NCBI GenBank assembly: GCA_949317995.1
Contig: OX439038.1
Span: forward strand, 71,310,659 to 71,374,658
DNA: 64,000 nt
Direction of reading: 5' to 3'
Origin: Acholoe squamosa
Taxonomy: Eukaryota; Annelida; Polychaeta; Phyllodocida; Polynoidae
The position numbers and the translations under genes were made by a program. Of this stretch, positions 34,811 through 47,381 are shown piece by piece. Every line of letters starts with the position of its first letter. The first letter of the stretch is position 1. Below the pieces are notes generated by a model. It worked only from the letters and a program-made list of their open reading frames with translations, searched no databases and was not told the DNA's origin.

Positions 34811-36456
34811 GGTTCTAGGACAAACAGCCACCTGGACCAGGGGCCCTAGGACAAATAGTCACCAGGATCTCTAGCCCGCTGACAACTGGCCTACGGACAA
34901 ATGGCCCCTGTGATTGGGAGCTCTTAAGATAGGAGGCCCTCTTTTCTCACACCGGTCATCTTATCTCTATTCTATTTCTTTGCCTGTCAGATTATTTCTA
35001 TTCTATTCTTTTGACTATCAGATATCCTATTCTGTGCCCACCAGATTCCATCGCCTGCTATAAATGATTCTTTACCCACCAGACAGGTTTTGTCTCATGC
35101 CCACTAGATTCAATCGCCCGCTAGATTCCATCGACCACTAGATTCCATCAGATTTTCATAGTTTTAAAATATCAGATGTATCCTATACCCTCTAGGTTCT
35201 ACCCACCATCAGATTTTCATTCTACACCCGCTAGATTCTAACCTCCGTCAGATTCTGATTCTATGTCCGCTAGATTCTAACCTCTGTCAGATTTTGATTA
35301 TATGCCCGCTAGATATTTTGATATGCCTGCCATATTCTACCCTTTGAAGAAGAATATAGCGGGCGATAGAATCTAGCGGGCGATAGAATCTAGTGGTTGA
35401 TAGAATCTAGTGGGCGATAGAATCTAGGGGGTCGACAGAATTTAGTTAGGGAATAATGATGGGGCATGGCTGTGGGAGTGCTCTATAAGGCCCCTCAATG
35501 TCTCAATACAGTCTAGAGCAAGACCACAGCCATGACCAAGTGCATTATCCCTGTTATAACACAGAGAAAATCACCCAACAGCCACCTGACAACACATGAA
35601 TGTCAATTGTGAAGTCTAAAGGTGAGATGAAGCTAACCTCCTTTGCCAGGAGTGCATTATCCTTCTAGATAATGCACGGTCAATCAGCCAATCAGAACGC
35701 AGCATTCAGGATAATCCACTCTGACTTTGCCCAGCAGTGTTATAACAGGCGATAGAATCTAGCAGGCGATAGAGTCTAGCAGATGATAGAATATAGCAGA
35801 CGATAGAATCTAGGGGGGCGATCGAATCTAGGGGGCAAGTGAATACAGCGGGCATGAGACAAAACCTGCCTGACGGGTAACATAAACTAGCAGGTGAAGA
35901 ATCATAATAGTGGCTGATGGAATCTGATGATCATCTGACAAAGGTTAGAATCGAGCGGGCATGGAATGAAAATCTGAAGGAGGTTAGAATCTAGTGGATG
36001 TAGAATCAAAATCTAATGGAGGTTAGAATCTAGTGGGCATAGAAAAAACATTTGACAGGCTAGAACCTAATAGGCATAAAATTAAAATCTGACAGAGATT
36101 AGAATCTAGCGGGCATAGAATACATCTGATATTTGAAAAGTATAGAAATCTGGAGGAGGTTAGAATCTAGTGGGTGTAGAATGAACATTTGACAGACGTT
36201 AGAATCTAGCGGGCATAACATGAAAATCTAGTGGATACGAGACTGAATAGGGATAACTGTCAGGCGTTAGACAATAATTGAGATAATCTAGCGGGCATAG
36301 GCTGATGGGCGTTATAAAGAATGGCCTCTGGTCCTGGTGGCCATTTGTCTGCGGGCTTCTTGTCAGGTGGCCATAAATCATGAGGGCTGTTCACCTCTCG
36401 TCCTAGGGCCTCTGGTCAGGGGGCTACCAATCCAGGGGGCCATTTGCCCTGATACC
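34811..36456. mobile_element. Mutator-like foldback element with minisatellite arms
   Basis: A 9-bp target duplication GTGCGCCTT (34802-34810 and 36457-36465) brackets it. The ends GGTTCTAGGACAAACAGCCA and the reverse complement GGTATCAGGGCAAATGGCCC are alignable inverted repeats. Both arms are filled with tandem units around TAGAATCTAGCGGGC (17-bp and about 38-bp periods) in opposite orientation. Unrelated sequence at about 35445-35745 interrupts the centre. No transposase frame is present. Confidence 0.8.
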
Positions 36457-36465
36457 GTGCGCCTT

Positions 36466-38147
36466 ATAGGATGAGAAAAAATTCAGACCAAAATCTTCCC
36501 AAATTGGCCCATAAATTCCAAAGTAGTTCTGGGCTGTCAGGGGGTGATTTAGCTACTCATAGGTTTTTGAATTACTTGAATATTCAGCTTATGGTATGTC
36601 ATTTCAGAAATTGCACTGTAAATCCGCAATATACTTACAGTGAGATCATTCTGTTAGCAGCTCCAGATGTGGTTCATTATTACAAAGAATGGCCCAATGT
36701 ATCCCTTTATCCAAAGCTTTGTTTATAGATGATATCCTACCTAGTGTAAGACGACCCAGTTGGGCCCAGATCGTTTTTCCCCAAGAGCAGTATGATGCGT
36801 GGTTTTGTATTGTGGTGTTATGGTAGAATGATTTGTCAAAACAATAAAGGAGTAATGAGTAGAGATGATATGTACATTTAGTTCACGATCACATAAGAAT
36901 TGAAAAGCAGCAATTCTGAAGTCCTCTAAGAGCCATGTCGGAATCCCTAGCCCTGTCTATATTGTGAACAGATTTCTAGACTGACAGTACCGGTAATAGT
37001 ATTGTGATCTCCCATGTATCTCCTGTGTATATTATACTATAAGGTGCACCCTGAGCCCGGTTCCTGCACTCAATATCTACTGTAATCTCCCGCATAGAAG
37101 AGGCCATGCGCGTAGAAGACGCACCCCCACTCAGACAGGTCTCTTTCACGTACAAGACGCACCTATCACCTCTGAATAGGTTTTTGAAAAAAACCGCATA
37201 CAAGACGCCCCCCCAAACTCAGCAGAGGTGGTGTCAGAGCACCAGCCACTCTCTTTTAGTGCATAAACTAGCAATAATGCAGGGTCTGTCCAGATGATCT
37301 TTATTGTGGACATTGTGTTCAATGTTTCAATATGTGAAACTGTGATTTAGAAGATCACTTTAACAAAGAACCATTCAAAACTCAGCGAAGCCTCGTGAGA
37401 TAACCCTCAGTCAGACATACTACGAGTGAACCTTTGTATTTATTTTATGGTTTTATTGAAGAATCTTTGCAAATATATATTTAATTACCTTGAAAAAGTT
37501 ATTTTAACACAGATGAGCATTTTGGATGCTAATAAAGGCCGTGGAATACGGGACAGGGTTATTCAACAGGGGGTGTGGAATACGGAGCTCTAGGGTTAAA
37601 CCTATGCGACTGCCTTCTTCACTTTTCCACCATGAAATAAAACACAATTCTTGTTACGGGACTTTCATAACATCCATACCATTGGGTTTTGAGAGTAAAA
37701 GGCACCCCTTTTTCCTAAAAAAAAAATAAAACAAGGAATTTTAGACCTCTATAATGACCCCTTTTTTTTGGAAAACACTGACATGTTTCCAAAACTTCCC
37801 CTATTTCTATGTTTTCAGGACCAAACATGAACATATTCCTTCACCTAAATACCCCCCTTTTCTGAAAAAGTTGACTCTGACCATAACAATACCCCCCAAT
37901 TTTTGAGTTTCACAGATTTTTCTCAATACACCCCTTTTCCCCCAAATCCACAGACATGCGAATTTTGAGGAAATACCCCCCCCCCTCCCCTTTCTCCTTG
38001 TTTTTGGTAACGTGCATGGTGTATTTTTGTATGCAGAGTGCAGGGACCGGGACCCTGATGTAACGAGCTATAAAACACACCTAGGGCCTGAATTTCTGAA
38101 GGTTTAGTACTGTTATACACTGGTACTCCCTTCTTATAGTGATGTCT
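36466..38147. other. Duplicated flank and repeat pieces; no gene
   Basis: About 36590-37010 belongs to the segmental duplication. About 37078-37215 is a partial CCGTAATCTCCC-type MITE. Poly-A and poly-C runs lie near 37720 and 37980. Confidence 0.5.
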
Positions 38148-38149
38148 TA

Positions 38150-38373
38150 CTGTAAATTCTCTCATATAAGCCTTACCCCTCGTATAAGCTGCACCCCTGA
38201 CTTTGGAGGGAGCTATTGGGGTGCATCTGCTGCTTGAAAATAGTAGGTTTAATACTATTCTATGGTACCAAATACCCTCCTATAAGCCACACTCCTTCTT
38301 TGGACTGATCCTATAAGCCTAAATTTCATTTGGGTTCTGGTTTAAGCCGCGACTTGTACGAGAGAATTTATGG
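38150..38373. mobile_element. TA-flanked MITE, 224 bp
   Basis: The ends CTGTAAATTCTCTCATATAA and TTGTACGAGAGAATTTATGG are inverted repeats, with TA at 38148-38149 and 38374-38375. A fragment of the same family lies at about 48445-48550. Confidence 0.8.
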
Positions 38374-38949
38374 TATCTGCATACTAAGGCTATCTAGGTC
38401 AAGATAGACCCGATATTGATATTGCATTTAGCTCTGAAGAAACGAGTGGTGGGACTTCAGCACACCTTGACACTACCTAATCAAATGAGACTGTTGCTAG
38501 CCTGGCCCACTGGTTGCTATACAAATTTCCCACCATGCATCTGTGTATCAACTCAGACATGTCAGAGTTTCAGATGCCTGCAACATTTCAGATGTTTGAG
38601 GTTGATATTTTAGTATAGAAAAAAAGTGTATAAAGAATTTTAGATGTAATTTCATAGTTTTCCTTATTGGTAAAGGTGTGCCCTATCCCAAAGCGTCCAT
38701 TTTTAGGTGTTTTGTTGAGATACATAGGGTATAAACCCCATTTATGAGTCCCCCAAAATAATTTTCAGATGTTTGGCCAATACTGAACTGACAGAGGATG
38801 TGACATCACAAATGGCTCTAAGCCAATCACAGGAGACTTATCTACTGGAGGAGACACTCTCCAACCATAGGTATAATCACCAAACATATCTTTGGTGTGC
38901 TTAGAGACTTTTTGCCGTTCATTCTTAGGATTATTTGGAGTCTTGGGAC

Positions 38950-41900
38950 CGTTTTCCATGTGTGTCGGCCATCTTGGTTTGCGGAAACACAGGCATCCAG
39001 GCCATATATGGTCAATTTTGATCTTAAAAAGTTATCAGATGGATGTAAGTGACCATTGGTACACCTCAACTACCCAATTTTATTGTTTGCCATGTGTGTC
39101 AGCCATCATGGTTTTAGGAAACACAGGGATCCAGGTCATTTGTGGTCAATTTTGATCTTCAAATGTTATCAGATGGATATTAGTGACCATTGAAAGACCT
39201 CAACTACCTAATTCTATTGTTTTCCATATGTGTCGGCCATCTTTGTTTTAGGATACACAGGGATCCAGGCCATACATGGTCAATTTTGATCTTCAAAAAT
39301 TATCAGATGGGTGTTAGTGACTATTGGGAGACCTCAACTAGCCTATTTTATTGTTTTCCATGTGTGTCGGCCATCTTTGTTTTAGGAAACACAGGGATCC
39401 AGCTCATATATTGTCAATTTTAATCTTCAAAAGTTATCAGATGGATGTTAGTGACCATTTGGACACCTCAACTAGCTAATTTTATTGTTCTCCATATATG
39501 TCGGCCATCTTTGTTTTAGGAAACACAGGGGTCCAGGCCATATATGGTCAACTTCGATCTTCAAAAGTTATCAGATGGATCTTAGTGACCATTGGGGGAC
39601 CTCAACTACCCAATTTTGTTGTTTTCCATGTGTGTCGGCCATCTTTGTTTTAGGAAACACAGGGATCCAGCTCATATATGGTCAATTTTGATCTTCAAAA
39701 GTTATGAGATGGATGTTAGTGACCATTGAAAGACCTCAACTACCTAATTCTATTTTTTTCAATATGTGTCGGCCATCTTTGTTTTAGAAAACACAGGGAT
39801 CCAGGCCATATATGGTCAACTTTGATTTTCAAAAATTATCAGATGGATGTTAGTGACCATTGGGACACCTCAACTAGCCTATTTTATTGTTTTCCATGTG
39901 TGTCGGCCATCTTGGTTTTAGGAAACACAGGGATCCAGCTCATATATTGTCAATTTTAATCTTCAAAAGTTATCAGATGGATGTTAGTGACCATTGGGAC
40001 ACCTCAACTAGCTAATTTTATTGTTCTCCATATATGTCGGCCATCTTTGTTTTAGGAAACACAGGGATCCAGGCCATATATGGTCAACTTCGATCTTCAA
40101 AAGTTATCAGATGGATGTTAGTGACCATTGGGACACCTCAAGTACCTAATTTTATTGTTTTCCATGTGTGTCGGCCATCTTGGTTTTCGGAAACACAGGG
40201 ATCCAGGTCATATGTGGTCAATTTTGATCTTCAAAAGTTATCAGATGGATGTTAGTGACCATTGGGAGACCTCAACTAGCCTATTTTATTGTTTTCCATG
40301 TGTGTCAGCCATCTTTGTTTTAGGAAACACAGGGATCCAGGTCATATATGGTCAATTTTGATCTTCAAAAGTTATAAGATGGATGTTAGTGACCATTGAA
40401 AGACCTCAACTACCTAATTCTATTTTTTTCAATATGTGTCGGCCATCTTTGTTTTTGAAAACACAGGGATCCAGGCCATATATGGTCAACTTTGATCTTC
40501 AAAATTTATTAGATGGATGTTAGTGACCATTGGGAGACCTAAACTAGCCTATTTTATTGTTTTCCATGTGTGTCGGCCATCTTTGTTTTAGGAGACACAG
40601 GGATCCAGGTCATATATGGTCAACTTCGATCTTCAAAAGTTATGAGATGGATGTTAGTGACCATTGAAAGACCTCAACTACCTAATTCTTTTTTTTTTTC
40701 AATATGTGTTGGCCATCTTGGTTTCAGGAATCACAGGGATCCAGGTCGTATATGGTCAATTTTGATCTTCAAAAGTTATGAGATGGAAGTTAGTGACCAT
40801 TGAAAGACCTCAACTACCTAATTCTTTTTTTTTTTTCAATATGTGTCGGCCATCTTTGTTTTAGAAAACACAGGGTTCCAGGCCATATATGGTCAACTTT
40901 GATCTTCAAAAATTATCAGATGGATCTTAGTGACCATTGGGAGACCTCAACTAGCCTATTTTATTGTTCTCCATGTGTGTCGGCCATCTTGGTTTTCGGA
41001 AACACAGGGATCCAGGTCATATGTGGTCAATTTTGATCTTCAAAAGTTATCAGATGGATGTTAGTGACCATTGGGACACCTGAACTAGCTAATTTTATTG
41101 TTCTCCATATATGTCGGCCATCTTTGTTCTAGGAAACACAGGGATCCAGGCCATATAGCTCACATAGCCATTATCAGCTGGGGGCCGCCATTAGACCCCG
41201 ACGGCACTATGACTAACACCCTCAGCCCCCGACTCCGCAGTATATGCCAGGGATGCCTCCCATTGGTCAATAATACAATAGCCATGTGCCGTATATGGTC
41301 AACTTCGATCTTCAAAAGTTATCAGATGGATGTTAGTGACCATTGGGGGACCTCAACTACCCAATTTTGTTGTTTTCCATGTGTGTTGGCCATCTTTGTT
41401 TTAGGAAACACAGGGATCCAGGTCATATATGGTCAATTTTGATCTTCAAAAGTTATGGTTTTGTGACCATTTGGACACCTCAACTACCCAATTTTATTGT
41501 TTTCCATGTGTGTCGGCCATCTTGGTTTTAGGAAACACAGGGATCCAGGTCATATGTGGTCAATTTTGATCTTCAAAAGTTATCAGATAGATGTTAGTGA
41601 CCATTGGGACACCTCAACTACCTAATTTTATTGTTCTCCATATATGTCGGCCATCTTTGTTTTAGGAAACACAGGGATCCAGGCCATATAGCTCACATGG
41701 CCATTATCAGCTGGGGGCCGCCATTAGACCCCGACGGCACTATGACTAACACCCTCAGCCCCCGACTCCGCAGTATATGCCAGGGATGCCTCCCATTGGT
41801 CAATAATACAATAGCCATGTGCCGTATATGGTCAACTTCGATCTTCAAAAGTTATCAGATGGATGTTAGTGACCATTGGGGGACCTCAACTACCCAATTT

Positions 41901-42275
41901 TGTTGTTTTCCATGTGTGTTGGCCATCTTTGTTTTAGGAAACACAGGGATCCAGGTCATATATGGTCAATTTTGATCTTCAAAAGTTATGGTTTTGTGAC
42001 CATTTGGACACCTCAACTACCCAATTTTATTGTTTTCCATGTGTGTCGGCCATCTTGGTTTTAGGAAACACAGGGATCCAGGTCATATGTGGTCAATTTT
42101 GATCTTCAAAAGTTATCAGATCAATGTTTGTGACCATTGGGACACCTCAACTACCTAATTCTTTTGTTTTCCTTGTGTGTCGGCCATCTTGGTTTCAGGA
42201 ATCACAGGGATCCAGGCCATATATGGTCAATTTTGATCTTCAAAAGTTATCAGATGGATGTTAGTGACCATTGTG
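38950..42275 (+). repeat. Satellite of about 134 bp, 24 units
   Basis: Units share TGTGTCGGCCATCTTGGTTT, AAACACAGGGATCCAGG, GGTCAATTTTGATCTTC and CAGATGGATGTTAGTGACC. Two units carry an insert of about 130 bp (from about 41158 and 41691), 533 bp apart, with nearly identical surroundings, giving a higher-order repeat. Open frames of 62-123 codons recur because units lack stops locally, but 134 is not a multiple of three and they are not genes. Confidence 0.95.
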
Positions 42276-43371
42276 ACACCACCACCACCAATACCACCAC
42301 CACACTACTCCCAACCCTCACACACATTCCTTATTTGCATATTTTAATCCAGGCATAGGTTTACTCCATACTATAGCAATGGGGCAGGATTTTACATGGA
42401 GAGCGAGGAAGCACCACAATCAGAGCATATATTTAAGTATAGGTCCATTCCAAAGGCCATAGAGTTCATATATAATGATCTTTTTTCCTTGGATCATAAT
42501 AGGAATATGCACGGCATTACAGCATTGCTGTGTTTGCTTTCCTGAAAGTATGTTATAGATTAATAAATTGCAAAACACACAACATATGAAGGGCTTTTAG
42601 ATTCCGTATTAAAATAATATTTGTTCTGAAAATATTGATCTACTATCATATTAAAAATGTTGTAAATCAATTCTATACTTCTTAGAACATGATATGAATA
42701 TGCACGGCATTACAGCTTTGCTGTGTTTACTTTGCCGAAAATATGGGATAAATTTCTAATCCGGGAAACGCACTGCAATTTAACTGCTTTTAGAATTGAT
42801 ATTAAACTCAGAATTGATCGTCAAATTTAAATATGAAACCCTAATATCTTGATCATAGATGACAGATCCTAAATTGAATCCTCTCAATTGCATCCTTAAC
42901 ACGGGCCTCTTGATCATAGATCTTAGATTCTAAATTTTCAATTGAATCCTTAACATAATCTCCTAACCATGGACCCCTTGTTTTCTAAGTGTGATGAATT
43001 GATGAGGTTTCGACCCCTAGGGTCTCATCAGGTGTCATAATAAAGGTGTAAGCAATTAGGCTTGTGAATATTTAACTATTTAATCACCCAGGAATTTGAT
43101 TAAATTAATGGGAGACTCAGAAATGAGTGAAAAGGGGAAATTATAGCATAAATTGAGTTGCCATTGATGATGTCAGTCAATTTAGGGTTTAAAACTATGG
43201 GTAATAGTTTTAGAGGTTAGCAATCAAAGATTGCTTATTTCTCCATGAGTACTACCCAGTTTGGGTGTAGGATTCTATCCCAAAATGGGGTGTGGAGTAC
43301 CGGTAACATTGTGTGTTTTTCGACGCGGAGGGGGGGTACCCACAGGGTTCAATTTGTGTTAAACTAAGAAC
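42276..43371. other. 3' flank of the Penelope-like element; no gene
   Basis: A CACCACCA stretch follows the satellite. Two similar segments around GAATATGCACGGCATTACAG (about 42503 and 42694) form a roughly 190-bp direct repeat. The hammerhead core lies at 43007-43031. Confidence 0.5.
43007..43031 (-). ncRNA. Hammerhead ribozyme core near the PLE (candidate)
   Basis: The minus strand reads CTGATGA, stem II GACC/GGTC with loop CTAGG, then GAAAC. Compared with 3210-3234, the second stem pair has changed from T-A to A-T on both sides, a compensatory change. It lies downstream of the Penelope-like open frame on the same strand, as expected for ribozymes in such elements. The UH cleavage strand was not identified. 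Confidence 0.65.
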
Positions 43372-43424
43372 CTAATAGTTTGGTGCATCTATGAGGTTGA
43401 GACCAAAAGGGACCTGGGTCTTAA

Positions 43425-43798
43425 CCCATTAAGGCCTGATGTTGAGAATACTCAACATCCATGTAGGGGCGGATGTTGAGTATTTTCAACACCATGTAGG
43501 GCCTGATGTTGAGTATAATCGACATAGATATATAATGTGGTAGCCATGTTTGGAAATTTGAGAGAGAATTAATTGAATTACCTTTTTTGGTATGATGATG
43601 GTTATTACCTATTTTCAGGCTGAGGAATTCGAATCTGAGAAGTTTACAGTGATAGAGACATTGTACAATGGTTAAAAATGATATCAAAATCATGGATAGT
43701 GTATTATACCTTGGACCCTCCCTTCCCCTGGTAAATGTACTGCTCAAAATTCAGTCTTCTAGCCTTTCAAAGTCCTCTCATAGCCAGCCCTTAATGGG
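43425..43798. mobile_element. piggyBac-like MITE, TTAA site
   Basis: TTAA flanks both sides (43421-43424 and 43799-43802). The termini CCCATTAAGG and CCTTAATGGG are inverted repeats. TTAA sites and CCC-starting ends are the hallmark of piggyBac. Removing it rejoins LERDWMLKL with KTQVPFGLN in the Penelope-like frame. Confidence 0.9.
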
Positions 43799-44555
43799 TT
43801 AAGTTTTAACATCCAGTCCCTTTCTAACTTGTTGCGTAAATTGGTCGCCATGAAGGAACGTGGAGTTCTATGTATGAACTCCAACACATGGATTTCCATG
43901 TCTATAAGGCCTTATCGTCCGTTGGAATTGACATTCACAACATTGCCAATATGGGTACTGAATCTGTCCATCAGTCTCCTCAATGTCTGGCTGACATACT
44001 GTTTATTGCAACATTTGCATGAGAGGCAGTATATGAGATTTCTACTTTTTACAAGTTACATTGATCTTGGTAGGGTAGCTCAACTTGATGGCACCAGAAG
44101 TGATTGTGCCACTGGAGTTGATTAAGTGGCAATATCTACAATTGTCCGTAGTGTACTCGTTGGATAGTTTACCTCTCAGGGCAGAACGATGTTTCGTTGA
44201 TTGACCTGGGTGGTAATCTATTTTTGTTGATACCAGGCTGTCCTGGAGTGACGGCGGTTTTTTGAGTCCTACAATGAGACGGTGTTCATGTAAGTGTTGG
44301 GTTCTGGCTGAAGTTGCTAGGATTGGCCAATTCTTTTTTACAATGTGTTGTACATTGTTCAAGCAGGGATGGAAAGTGGTGACCATTATCATAGTGGGGT
44401 CACTCGTGCCTTCTTTACGCTGGTCATGATAGACTAGAGGGTCGGGCCTTGGTTCCCACAGTGCCCTGATCAGACTTTCTGCAATCAGGTCGGTGGGGTA
44501 ACCTCTGCACTTGAAATGTGCAGCTTTGATTAGACTTTGTCTAATGAAGTCATTG

Positions 44556-46315
44556 CAGGGTGTCCAGCGATCCTACTTTTCCTACTTTTTCCTATTTTTT
44601 TATGATTTTGCTATTTTTCCTACTTTTTCTCCAAAATACCTACTTTTTCCTACTATTTCCTACTTTTTTATTTTCCTTTGGCGTGTGAAATATAAAAATA
44701 CCGTTAGTTGCTTTGAAGCACATCTCGCTTGTGTCAGTACATCTTTATAGTAACTTATGTCAAGTGAAATCAACCCTCAAGTTTTAATATGTGCCATGCA
44801 TAGGCTATTGTAGTTCCCAAGGGAACGTGTATATTAGGGAAGTTATCACAGGCATGGTAAATTATTAAGGAGTACCTGATTTTATTACCAAAACTATGGC
44901 ATGTGAACGATTTTCCTCCTCTTATATGTTTTATCCATTTAGTCTTGTACTGGCTAGTACCATTACTTTGGGTAGATAACAAATTCTGTAATATCATTTG
45001 CATTATTATCTGGTACTCAAATTTTGCCATGTCTGTTGCGCTCCTTTAATACTTGCAAGAAACTAAGTACTGGAGTTGCAGCGCTACTACATTTAGCCTC
45101 CACATGGTTTATGAATAGTGCAGTTTTACTGTTATTTAAGATATCTATGACTCAGCATGTGAGTTGTATCATTGCAATTTGCAGTATTTATTAATCACAT
45201 CTTCATTAAAGATTCAGAGATATTGGCTTGTGGAATGAAAGAGCCAATTCTGACACCATTGGTGCATCAATTGATGTTTGATTATGCTAAAGTTAGTTGT
45301 GTGGTGATGGTTAGTGATTGACTTGGTGGACATATATGCTTTGAGCATTAGAACTAGTATTATACTAATGTTTCACTCATAAACCCTTTAACAGAGTACA
45401 TGCAAACACCTGACTGATAGTGATCAGGGAGGTAATATCAAAATGTGGCTAAATGAAATGTCAATATAAGACTACTGGTGTGTGTGTTGGCTGCAATCAA
45501 ATAGATAGGGAATTTCAGTCAGATGGAGATGAGGGCTCACCACAGGGGGAGTGATAGACAGGGGTCCACATAGAGAGTGATATTGTGACATACCCTCTGT
45601 GTAGTGCATGAATACATTGTACAAAAACTGTGTCTATTAAGTAAGTTCTATAGAGGGGTTAGTACCTCACAGATCTTGTATGGCAGCCATGTTGAGGCAA
45701 AACTTTTGCCATAGACTAACCATTACAAGTTTCACCTGTTAGTGTGCTGAAACAACTAGCCAATTTCTGAATCTCAATCTATAATCAGTCATCAGTAATA
45801 CATTGGCAACAATTCATGACAAGGAAACAATTTACTGTTTTATTTCACGCATTGTGCTCCAACATGGCCACTGTACATCATTTTGATATAGCAGACTCGC
45901 AGTAAATGCCTTCATGAAATCAATGTATATCATGCAGAGATGCCACTTTTCCTAACTTTTTAGGAATTCCGAATTTTTTATTTTCATTCCTATAGGTATT
46001 TCCTATTGTAAATGCAGAAAATTAGGAGGATATCCGAATTTTTGGGGATAGGTGAGTGGCATCCCTGATCATGTTTCACATACCAATGATACAGGTACAA
46101 ACTGAGCACCATTAAAATATGTTCTGGAATATTATCCTAATAGATTCTACATATGAGCTAATCAAGTTTGAGGATAAATAGGTTTGTTACACATGCATTG
46201 TTTACTCTACATATGTCCTACTTTTTCTTATATTTTCCTACTTTTGTCCTACTTTAGTCCTACTTTTTGAAAATTTTCAGTCCTACTTTTTCAAAGGGGT
46301 CTGCCAGACACCCTG
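44556..46315. mobile_element. CAG/CTG-ended element, 1.76 kb
   Basis: The ends CAGGGTGTCC and AGACACCCTG have a 6-bp target duplication TCATTG (44550-44555 and 46316-46321). Subterminal blocks repeat CCTACTTTTTCC at both ends. No transposase frame was recognised. It contains a smaller relative at 45935-46067 and lies within the Penelope-like element. Confidence 0.8.
45935..46067. mobile_element. CAG/CTG-ended MITE, 133 bp, nested
   Basis: The ends CAGAGATGCCAC and GAGTGGCATCCCTG have an exact 6-bp duplication ATCATG. It is the same family as 8696 and 18389, nested inside the 1.76-kb element. Confidence 0.85.
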
Positions 46316-46483
46316 TCATTGGTGCTGGAGCAAATCATCCTAATCCGTAGGAATTGTCCATATGGGATGACCTTCTTGCAGTGCAGGGGGTGGGCGGACT
46401 GGTAATGCAGATAATTGTGTGCATCAGTTGGTCACCCTCCTTAATGAACACTGTGTCTAGGAAGGGAACCTTCCTATGTGAGA

Positions 46484-46668
46484 GAGGGCTTCCCTAGCCG
46501 ACTAAAAAGGGTCTATTTCTCATCTTTCCTATCCCCTCAAGATATGTGTGGTGCACATATGCGCAGGCACTGACACATTTCTCTGTGAAATTGTGTAATG
46601 TCGTTCTCGCCATGAATATGACCTTAGCAGTCGAAATGGCGTTTAACATCTATTACTCACTCACTCAC
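46484..46668 (+). mobile_element. SINE, near full length, in the Penelope-like element
   Basis: A 12-bp duplication TCCTATGTGAGA (46472-46483 and 46669-46680) flanks an element running from GAGGGCTTCCCTAGCC to (ACTC)n. It splits the reverse-transcriptase region. Confidence 0.9.
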
Positions 46669-47095
46669 TCCTATGTGAGATCTCATGAGTGAATTTAATG
46701 GAAGCGTGTACCCCATTAAGGTGTCCAATGAAATTCATCAGTTCATCCTCCCCATGATCCCACAGGAGGAAGATGTCATCTATGAAGCGAACCCACATTG
46801 TGAGTTGTTTTTCATAGGTGTAGACAAATCTGTCTTCAAAGTCAGCCATAAACAGATTCGCAAAGATGGGTGCCACTCGGGTGCCCATGGCTGTTCCTCC
46901 CACCTGGAGGTAATGGTCACCGTCACCATTGAACTCAAAGCTGTTGTATTCAAGGACCATTTTTTTTTTATTGCAGTTACTCGAGAGCTTGTTTACTGAG
47001 TTGCATGTGATTACTACTTGTAATAAAAGTTTTTGAGATCCTGTTTGAACATACTGTTGTGTGTAGTATTTGGTGCGACATCGTTGACCAGGGAG

Positions 47096-47381
47096 CAGTG
47101 TTGCCGAAAACTTTTTAAAGACGCAAGCCAATGTGGCCTGCATCTTTGCATCTTGCACAGGCCATTTCCTGCTCACGCAGGCCATATTAATATTGATATT
47201 CTAAGATACCTATATAAACTTCATCAAAACTTAATAGGAAAATATTCAAATATAAAACATCTGCACAAAAATGGCCTTATCTTTGCTTCTAATGGTCGTA
47301 TTTGAAAAATTCCTTCACCATTAGAAAGCTGAGATTATGCCCCTTTGGCCTGTATCACAAGGCCCTACGTCGGCAACACTG
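47096..47381. mobile_element. CAG/CTG-ended MITE, 286 bp
   Basis: The ends CAGTGTTGCCGA and TCGGCAACACTG have a 6-bp duplication AGGGAG (47090-47095 and 47382-47387). It lies at the upstream edge of the recognisable reverse transcriptase. Confidence 0.85.

Larger units (their letters stand above)
29325..37010 (+). repeat. Segmental duplication, decayed copy
   Basis: It matches about 57060-63385 in the same orientation in several blocks: the upstream exon (29325-29940), the zinc-finger gene, the 3' flank to about 33000, and 36590-37010. Later insertions in each copy, and the middle part 33130-34740 where I could not align the copies, interrupt the match. Confidence 0.85.
43372..47095 (-). pseudogene. 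Penelope-like retroelement (RT plus GIY-YIG), broken
   Basis: Read on the minus strand, 47090-46681 encodes a reverse-transcriptase segment with GTAMGTRVAPIFANLF, then FIDDIFLLWDHG with the two catalytic Asp, and NGVHASIKFTHE, all typical of Penelope-like RT. After a SINE, FLDTVFIKEGD follows. Past a 1.76-kb insert, a long stretch (44392-44042) leads into NLIYCLSCKCCNKQYVSQT...RRLMDRFSTHIGN, which resembles the GIY-YIG nuclease region of these elements. The last part (LRNKLERDWMLKL, then KTQVPFGLN) is split by a piggyBac-like MITE and ends at a stop at 43372-43374. Frameshifts (for example at an AAAAAGTAG before the GIY-YIG region) and stops show that it is inactive. Such elements insert by target-primed reverse transcription. 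The upstream limit is uncertain and may reach about 47500 across another MITE. Confidence 0.85.

Noticed and set aside
39190..42358. Recurrent open frames of 62-123 codons (MSAIFVLGNTGIQ-type products)
   Set aside because: They lie wholly in the 134-bp satellite. The unit length is not a multiple of three and the same words appear in shifted frames, so they are not genes.
43829..44125. 98-codon plus-strand open frame
   Set aside because: It is a shadow of the Penelope-like GIY-YIG region, which reads on the minus strand.
47096..47185. N-terminal 30 residues of the reverse-transcriptase open frame (MACVSRKW...)
   Set aside because: They are encoded by the 286-bp MITE, not by the Penelope-like element, so they were left out of the element's protein description.
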